From: Micromonospora echinofusca
Lineage (GTDB): Bacteria > Actinomycetota > Actinomycetes > Mycobacteriales > Micromonosporaceae
Direction: 5' to 3'
Assembly: GCF_900091445.1 (NCBI RefSeq)
Contig: NZ_LT607733.1
Location: forward strand, 1,877,501-1,941,500
Length of the DNA stretch: 64,000 nt
Below the pieces are notes generated by a model. The model saw nothing but the letters and a program-made list of their open reading frames with translations. It was not told the DNA's origin and did not search any database. Positions 58,527 through 64,000 of the stretch are shown here, piece after piece (positions within the stretch are counted from its first letter, which is position 1; the number at the start of each line of letters is the position of its first letter). A program made the translations under genes and the position numbers.

Positions 58527-59956
58527 GGCTGCGCCTGCCGGATCGCGGTGTCGGTGTCGTAGAGCTCCCACTCCTCACCGACCAGCGACAGCGCCACCGG
58601 AAGGCCGGGCCGCTCACCGGTTTTGACCAGGTACTTGCCGCGGCCAGGGTGCACCCTGCCGGCGAACCACGCTTCCGGCGCCGCCCACGACGACACCAGG
58701 TCCCGCTCCGGCCCGGACAGGCGGATGACTTCGTTGACCCGGGCCAGCTCTCGAGGCGGCAACCCGGCAAGGATCTTGATGGCGGACCGTTCGATGAAGC
58801 CCTGCGCCTTGGCGCGGTCCTCCTCGCTGGGCAGGGCGTCGAGGTCTGCCAGCGAGTGAGTGACCATGACCGAGGCCATGCCACGCTGCCGGTTCAGCCG
58901 GGTCAGCGCGTCGGCGTGCTCGACCAGCCCGGATGCGCCGCGTAGGGCCCGCCACAGCTCGTCCATCACCCCGAGGTACTGCCGGCGCGGGGCGAGACCC
59001 TGCTCGGCGAGCACGGCTGCCGCATCCACCATCCCGAAGCCGTAACCCCACACGCACAGCATCGCGGCCGCGACGAGCTGGTCGTTGGCGGCGGCGACAC
59101 GGGAGATGTCGACGCTGACCGCCGGCGCGTCCAGGTCCAGGGGCCGGGTGGTGGGACCGTCGAACACGCCGCGCAGGCTGCCTTCGCACAGCAGCGCGAG
59201 GGTCGGCACGAGCGCGTCGACGCGGCGGCGGTACTCCCCGTCGTTGCGGGCCCGTGCCGCAGCGCGCAGCTCGTCACTGCCGGCCTCGATCAGGGCAAGC
59301 ACGTCAGGCACGGTCGGATCGGCTTCCGACCGCTCGGCGAGCACGTCGATCGCCCGCCCGAGGACGACCTCTTCCGGGTTGTCGATCTGCCGGCCCCGCA
59401 CCAGGGCGCACAGAGCCAGCAGCAGCGACATGCGGCGGCCGCGGATCTCCAGGCGCAACTGCCGGGCCTCCGCGGCGCCCATGCGCTTCATCGCCGTGCC
59501 CAAGGGACCGGAGTCGAGGGGGTTGAGTCGGTCGAGACCGCGGCCGATGCGAATGACCTGTCCGCCGAGGTGCTCGACCAGGCGGGTGTAGTCAGGTTTG
59601 GTGTCGCCGAGGATGAGCGCCTGCGTGCCGGTGGCGGTCATGCCGGTGATCAGCCGCTTGACGATGGTGCTCTTGCCGACGCCGGGCTGGCCGAGCACGA
59701 ACATGCCGGGGTTGGTGATGAGGCCGGCGCGCAGCCATTCGAGGGGGTCGAGGCAGACGACCTCGCCCCACAGCATGTGTCGGCCGATCGGGGTGCCGAG
59801 GGTCGGTGCTCCAGAGCCGGCGACGAACGGGTACAGCCCAGCCAGCTGGACGGTGGTGCCCTGGTATTCCATTCCGGGGTCGATGTGGCTGGCGCGGCCG
59901 GTGCCCGGGGCGCGCACTCCCCATGCGGGGGCAAGACCGGCGGTGGTTGGTGCCAT
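58523..59956 (-). CDS. VirB4-like secretion ATPase
   Basis: 477 residues, start ATG 59956 with GGAGGAAA upstream. Walker A GQPGVGKST (89-97), Walker B-like VMDELWRALRG and MVTHSLADLDAL-type motifs, as in VirB4/TraC. The N-terminal VirB4 part seems to be provided by the SCO6880 protein, consistent with the split actinomycete layout. Overlaps the coupling gene by 4 nt. Confidence 0.8.
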   Translation of the reverse strand: MAPTTAGLAPAWGVRAPGTGRASHIDPGMEYQGTTVQLAGLYPFVAGSGAPTLGTPIGRHMLWGEVVCLDPLEWLRAGLITNPGMFVLGQPGVGKSTIVKRLITGMTATGTQALILGDTKPDYTRLVEHLGGQVIRIGRGLDRLNPLDSGPLGTAMKRMGAAEARQLRLEIRGRRMSLLLALCALVRGRQIDNPEEVVLGRAIDVLAERSEADPTVPDVLALIEAGSDELRAAARARNDGEYRRRVDALVPTLALLCEGSLRGVFDGPTTRPLDLDAPAVSVDISRVAAANDQLVAAAMLCVWGYGFGMVDAAAVLAEQGLAPRRQYLGVMDELWRALRGASGLVEHADALTRLNRQRGMASVMVTHSLADLDALPSEEDRAKAQGFIERSAIKILAGLPPRELARVNEVIRLSGPERDLVSSWAAPEAWFAGRVHPGRGKYLVKTGERPGLPVALSLVGEEWELYDTDTAIRQAQP

Positions 59957-59983
59957 CGGGATTTCCTCCAGTGGGAGCGGCGG

Positions 59984-61477
59984 TCAGCGGGGCCAATGGC
60001 GGGACAGCTGCGGGGGACAGACACCGCACGGCAGCGTGGTGGCGAAACCCGCCGCCTGGCTCGCCCACATGCGGCGGAATCTGATCTTCGCGATGTCGGC
60101 GCGTGACTCGACGTCGGCGACGGCCTTGCCGAGGTCCTCGGGGTTGAGGACGGTGACGGTGCAGAACAGCGACATCAGCCCGACCCCGGCGCCCACCGCC
60201 TCCTCGCGGGCGGTCTGGTTGGCGCGTTCCCGGTCGGCGAGGTCGCGGGCGGACTCGTCCCGCTTCTGCGCCCGGTGGTAGGCCTGCCGGAACTGCGCGG
60301 CGTTGACCTCCGCCTCCACGACACGGGCCGCATCGCCAGCGGGCAGCGGCCGATAGATCAGGCTCACCCGCTTCGTGTACGGGCCGGGCGCCAGCAGCCG
60401 CGCGAGGACGTCGGCGTGTACCGACTGCCGCGGTGCCTCGTGCATCGACCAGGTCACCGATGTGCCGGAGTCGTGGACGTAGCGGTCGACGTGTTCCTCG
60501 GCGGCGACCGGGCCGGCGGAGTCCCAGTCCAACCACCGGGCCAGATCGCCGCCGCGCGCGCCCAGGCGAGCGACGTCACCGCGGATGACGGGATCGTAGG
60601 CGGTGCGCACGATCGCGGTGACCTGGTCGGCGGTGGCCCGACCGAGGACCGTCAGCCCGCAGCTGCCCAGCGAGTCCTGCAGCCCGGTCAGGGCGCGGCT
60701 GATCTCCGCCAGTGCCTCCTCGACGCCCTTCGGTTTCGTCGGAGACGCCGCCGGATTGAAGGTGATGCTGACACGGGTTCCGACGTCGGCAGCGGCAGCG
60801 GGGGACACCTCCACCAGGCGCTGCAGGACCCGCCTCGCGGCGGCGGGACCGTGGGGCACGATTCGGCCGGAGATGTAGTCGGACAACCGGGAGCCAGGGT
60901 CGGGTGCGGTGTCGACGGTTACCGCGATGTGCTGGACCGTGGGTAGGTAGCCGAGGTTGGCAAGCCAGCCTCCCCAGTTCGCGACCCACGATGCGGTGGC
61001 GTCCGGGTCGGCGAGCCAGGTGGAGGTGGCGGCGCAGCGCAACGTCACCGTCATGCTGCCCAGCCGTCGGTTGTAGACGACGCCGTAGTTGCCACCGGCC
61101 TCGTCGGTGACCGTAAGCACGGTGGTCGGAGCGAGGACACCGGGCAGCTGCAAGGCGCTCTCGCCGACGGCCATGACCCCGGACCGGTAGGAGGTGTAGC
61201 CGCGGGTGGTGCCGATCAGCCACCGGACGCGCCGGATGATGCCGGTGGCCAGCGGTACGCCGTCCCAGCGCAGTAGTAGCAGGGCGATGGTGGCGACGGC
61301 GGGAGCGGCCACCCACGCCAATGCGGTCATGCTGATCGATGCGGCGATCAGCAGCGAGGTGATCGCCGCGAACACGGTGAGGGTCTGAGCCGGGCCAAGG
61401 CCGAGCAGGCCCATGCCGCGGCTGCGCCGCCAGCCACCGTAGGTGCGGATCTGCTGGTCAGTGGTCATGGTGGTCAC
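59984..61477 (-). CDS. SCO6880-family transfer protein
   Basis: 497 residues, start ATG 61477, overlapping the TrbL-like stop by 4 nt. Two N-terminal membrane helices (about 25-65), then LLGLGP, VYNRRLGSMTVTLRCAATSTWLADP, HVDRYVHDSGTSVTWSMHEAPR and RVSLIYRPLP, characteristic of SCO6880 proteins that combine VirB3/PrgI-like and VirB4 N-terminal features. Membrane component of actinomycete type IV systems. Confidence 0.85.
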   Translation of the reverse strand: MTTMTTDQQIRTYGGWRRSRGMGLLGLGPAQTLTVFAAITSLLIAASISMTALAWVAAPAVATIALLLLRWDGVPLATGIIRRVRWLIGTTRGYTSYRSGVMAVGESALQLPGVLAPTTVLTVTDEAGGNYGVVYNRRLGSMTVTLRCAATSTWLADPDATASWVANWGGWLANLGYLPTVQHIAVTVDTAPDPGSRLSDYISGRIVPHGPAAARRVLQRLVEVSPAAAADVGTRVSITFNPAASPTKPKGVEEALAEISRALTGLQDSLGSCGLTVLGRATADQVTAIVRTAYDPVIRGDVARLGARGGDLARWLDWDSAGPVAAEEHVDRYVHDSGTSVTWSMHEAPRQSVHADVLARLLAPGPYTKRVSLIYRPLPAGDAARVVEAEVNAAQFRQAYHRAQKRDESARDLADRERANQTAREEAVGAGVGLMSLFCTVTVLNPEDLGKAVADVESRADIAKIRFRRMWASQAAGFATTLPCGVCPPQLSRHWPR

Positions 61478-62805
61478 CTGTTGTCCTGGGTAGTGGAGGC
61501 GGCTGCGTCGGCGGCGGACTTGGCGGCGCTGCCAGCGGCTTGGGCGGCCGTGGCGACGCCCGTGACGACGAGAGCGGTAGGCCCTGTCGCGGCTGCGTCG
61601 ACTCCTGAGGCTGCCGTCGCCCCACCTCCGGCGGCGCGCTCTGCGGCGGCAGTGCGACCCGCGGCACCCCCGACGGGAGTGTCGCTGGCGGCAGTTGACG
61701 CCCCAGCACGGGGCATTGCCGTCGGTGTGACGGGGACGGAGCCGGTCGGTCCGCCGCCGGACCTACCGCCCAGGCTCGTGTCGAGGTAGCGGGCGTGCTC
61801 GCCGGCGCTGGACCCGCCGACGCTGCGCAGCGACGACGCGGCGTGCAAACCCGCTGCAGCGCCGGCGGCGGCCATCCCGGCGCTACTCCCGCCGGAGGCG
61901 ATCGCGCCGGTCGTCCAGGTGAAGAACTTCATCATCGTCGGGAGCGCGACCACGGAGAGCACCAGCACCGCGAGGCCCATGAGAAAGCTGCGCCCGTTGC
62001 CGTCGGTGAGGATGTAGCCCGTCGCATACACGGTCATGGCGACGGGCTTGAACGCGATCAGCGCGATTCCCCAGCCGGTGACCTTCGACAGCCACTGGCT
62101 GGTGCCCCGCATGATCGAGCCGGTGGCCGCCAGCTGCAGAGCGCCGGCGAGGATCACCACCGAGCCCTCGCGGAAGATCATCAGTACGGCCTGGACAGCG
62201 GAGAGGAAGAAGACCAGGCCGCCGATGAAGATCGTCACCAGGGGTGTCACGCCGGCAGTTGGTAGGAGCATGGAACCCAGTGCCGCGCTGAGCGCGTCGA
62301 GGGGTGGCCTGTTGGAGCCGTTGATGATCGCTTTGTTCAGGATCCACAGGGAGTACGAGTCCGAGGCCTTGAGTGCCAGGTGGGTTCCACCGATGCCGAT
62401 GGCGCCCCACAGCGCGCTGGTCCACACCCCGCGAACGGCTTGCAGCATCGGCTCGCCCTTGCGGGTGATGACCATGGTGATGCCCTGCCAGATCAGGCCA
62501 CCGACCATGACCAGGACCGTGATCGGCAGGAGGAAGCCCCGTAACTGCTGAGCGGGCCCACCAGCGGCGTTGCAGTCAGCTAGCCAGCCCGCCGCGTTCG
62601 GGTCGCCGGCGCACAGATCCGTGGAGGGCACCAAGATCCAGGACGCCATGACGGTGATGACCCATTTGATGGCGTCGTTCATCGAGCCCGCGAGCCCGCC
62701 GAGGAACATGTCGGTGACCGAGCCGCCGATCTTCTCGCTGACGCTGCTCTCTGCACCGAAGACGCCCGTGCAGCTCACAGGCATGAACGGATTGCACATG
62801 ATCAC
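61474..62805 (-). CDS. TrbL/VirB6-like polytopic membrane protein
   Basis: 443 residues, start 62805. Several hydrophobic helices (IKWVITVMASWILVP, LPITVLVMVGGLIWQGITMVI, GVTPLVTIFIGGLVFFLSAVQAVLMI, FLMGLAVLVLSVVALPTM) and a long Ala/Gly/Thr-rich C-terminal region: the VirB6/TrbL plan for the channel core. Opens with CNPFMPVSCTG, a Cys pair perhaps on the outside. ATGA overlap with the upstream gene. Confidence 0.75.
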   Translation of the reverse strand: MIMCNPFMPVSCTGVFGAESSVSEKIGGSVTDMFLGGLAGSMNDAIKWVITVMASWILVPSTDLCAGDPNAAGWLADCNAAGGPAQQLRGFLLPITVLVMVGGLIWQGITMVITRKGEPMLQAVRGVWTSALWGAIGIGGTHLALKASDSYSLWILNKAIINGSNRPPLDALSAALGSMLLPTAGVTPLVTIFIGGLVFFLSAVQAVLMIFREGSVVILAGALQLAATGSIMRGTSQWLSKVTGWGIALIAFKPVAMTVYATGYILTDGNGRSFLMGLAVLVLSVVALPTMMKFFTWTTGAIASGGSSAGMAAAGAAAGLHAASSLRSVGGSSAGEHARYLDTSLGGRSGGGPTGSVPVTPTAMPRAGASTAASDTPVGGAAGRTAAAERAAGGGATAASGVDAAATGPTALVVTGVATAAQAAGSAAKSAADAAASTTQDNR

Positions 62806-63545
62806 CGTCCAGGGATGAAGGGATGGAAGCCGTCCGGGCTGCCCGCTCGCGACACCGCCGCGCTGAAGTCACCGCCGGCTGGGGCGAGCAGCGCCCAGTC
62901 CGTGCCGGTCCACTGCAGGTACACGGTCGTGGCGGCCAGCAGGGGGTTGCCCTGCGCGTCACGGGCCTCGGTGAGAAGCAGCACGGACGCCGCCTGTTGG
63001 CTGTAGTTGGTCAGCTGGTATCCGCGCAGTACCGCCTCCAGGCGCCCGACCGGCTGCCCGTACGGGACGTTGGCGTTGGCGCGTAGGTGGTCGTAGCCCT
63101 GCCCGACCTTCGACCGCATCGCCGGGGCGTCCGCGCCGACGACCTGCTTCTGCAGGGTCTGGTCGAACACGCCCGGTCCGAGCTGCGGGGCGCAGCGCAC
63201 CGTGATGTGCACCGCGGCGAGAAGCGCACCAGCCTCGTCGTGGCTGAAGCGGCGTGCTGCACCGCCGCCGGTGTCGAGCGGACCGGCCTGACCGGACACG
63301 GGCAGGGAGATTCCGGCAACCGGCGTCCATCTGAGGTCGGCTGGCAATGCCACGGCGCGGGCAGTGGGGTCGGGGACAGGCGCGGCGGTGGTGACGCTCG
63401 CCTGCTGCGCAGCCGCGTTGGGTTCGTCGCGCAGGGCGGCGACGGCCGCGACGCCGAGCGCAGCCGCCGCCGCGGGCGCGAGGGTGACGGCGGCGATCCA
63501 GCGACGGGTGCGGTGCCGGGCCCGATCGATGACGTCGTAGGTCAT
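62802..63545 (-). CDS. membrane-anchored transfer accessory protein
   Basis: 247 residues from ATG 63545. One N-terminal membrane helix (about 15-38, WIAAVTLAPAAAAALGVAAVAAL), then a linker and a mixed alpha/beta extracytoplasmic domain (WTPVAGISLPVS..., LLTEARDAQGNPLLAATTVYLQW, DWALLAPAGGDFSAAV). Typical of actinomycete secretion operons next to the TrbL gene (VirB8-like in place, but not clearly so in sequence). Confidence 0.6.
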   Translation of the reverse strand: MTYDVIDRARHRTRRWIAAVTLAPAAAAALGVAAVAALRDEPNAAAQQASVTTAAPVPDPTARAVALPADLRWTPVAGISLPVSGQAGPLDTGGGAARRFSHDEAGALLAAVHITVRCAPQLGPGVFDQTLQKQVVGADAPAMRSKVGQGYDHLRANANVPYGQPVGRLEAVLRGYQLTNYSQQAASVLLLTEARDAQGNPLLAATTVYLQWTGTDWALLAPAGGDFSAAVSRAGSPDGFHPFIPGR

Positions 63546-63913
63546 TACTGCAGGACCGCGCCGACAACCAGGGCGCCCATCGCGCCGAGGGTGAGCCCGC
63601 CGAGGACCCACGGGATGCCGGCCGCGCCGTCGGCGGCCAGCGAGGACCGGTTGCGCCGACCGACGGTCATCATGATCCCGGAAGCGAACAGGCCAGCGAC
63701 CCCGCCGATCATGAGGACCCACTTCATCCAGCCCAAGAACATGTCGCCGAAGGCCTGCAGGCCCTCGGGTGCGACCGGGGCCGGATTGGGCACGTCGACC
63801 GGCTTAGGCGCGCCACTCGGAGAGGGCGCCGCGCCCAGGACGTCGACCGCCCCCTGGGTGTTGTCGGCCGCGAACGCGAGCAAGGTAGCGAGCACGGGTG
63901 TCTCCTTGGCCAT
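63545..63913 (-). CDS. VirB2/TrbC-like pilin subunit
   Basis: 122 residues, start 63913. Short N-terminal stretch with a Pro-rich linker, then two membrane helices with a short basic loop (WVLMIGGVAGLFASGIMMTV-GRRNRSS; GIPWVLGGLTLGAMGALVVGAVL), the VirB2/TrbC pilin plan. First gene seen of the leftward transfer operon; its promoter is in the last 90 bp of the window. Confidence 0.65.
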   Translation of the reverse strand: MAKETPVLATLLAFAADNTQGAVDVLGAAPSPSGAPKPVDVPNPAPVAPEGLQAFGDMFLGWMKWVLMIGGVAGLFASGIMMTVGRRNRSSLAADGAAGIPWVLGGLTLGAMGALVVGAVLQ

Positions 63914-64000
63914 CGTCGGGGTGTCGCACCGGGTGGTGCGTCTGCCGATGACCTTCGCCGTGTAGCGCTGACGGGACCGTTGCCGCTGGTGTAGCCGGCA

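Overview
High G+C, actinomycete-style DNA: GTG and TTG starts are common, genes overlap by 1-4 nt, DUF397/XRE pairs are present, and the type IV secretion genes are of the SCO6880 kind. Host most like Micromonosporaceae or Streptomycetaceae; the genus cannot be fixed from sequence alone. Two mobile elements lie side by side.

Region 1 (1 to about 37.9 kb) is most of a siphovirus-type prophage read left to right. It opens inside the major capsid gene and continues through two structural genes (to 2.8 kb). A 5-kb block of small non-structural genes (2.9-7.8 kb), several with their own promoter and terminator, comes next. After it come the major tail protein, head-tail connectors and tail assembly chaperones (7.9-11.5 kb). 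A mostly leftward block then carries holin, a second membrane protein, an amidase endolysin, two DUF397 proteins and an XRE regulator (11.5-16.2 kb). Tape measure and three minor tail genes follow (16.5-25.3 kb). From 25.4 kb the early and replication genes begin: an AlpA-like regulator, an HTH protein with five palindromic iterons inside its gene, a Sak4-like ATPase, a DUF2637/SpdB-like membrane protein, a serine recombinase without its catalytic domain, a ParB-like protein and many small proteins. At least seven loci in this region share a 17-bp palindrome, (G/A)TACA-N7-TGTA(C/T), overlapping their promoters. Nine sites carry a shared GTTCACGTGGAGG-type leader. The XRE locus and a neighbouring leftward operon share a different palindrome, TGGCAC-N-GTGCCA.

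Boundary (37.73-38.04 kb): terminator, inverted repeat, CTACAAGCGG direct repeats and a 27-bp tRNA 3' end (probably tRNA-Leu). This looks like an attachment site.

Region 2 (38.0-64.0 kb) looks like an integrative conjugative element or its decayed island. It has an AbrB-like gene coupled to an intact tyrosine recombinase; a MobC / MOBP-type relaxase / helper / DUF4913 mobilisation operon (42.5-45.9 kb); and a tightly overlapping leftward type IV secretion operon: VirB2-like pilin, accessory membrane protein, TrbL/VirB6, SCO6880, VirB4, TraG coupling ATPase and Toprim primase (63.9-55.4 kb). Between them is cargo and wreckage: an Mrr fragment, an aminoglycoside-phosphotransferase-like kinase, a HEAT-repeat protein, DUF1963 and SseB-like proteins, a zinc-ribbon/Vsr-like nuclease candidate, an integrase fragment, and an EcsC fragment abutting an Asp/Asn beta-hydroxylase fragment.

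Most novel-looking items: the shared promoter-operator system of the prophage, the iterons inside the HTH gene together with ParB and SpdB-like functions (a possible phage-plasmid signature), the methylase-like protein without its catalytic motif, and the zinc-ribbon/nuclease protein.
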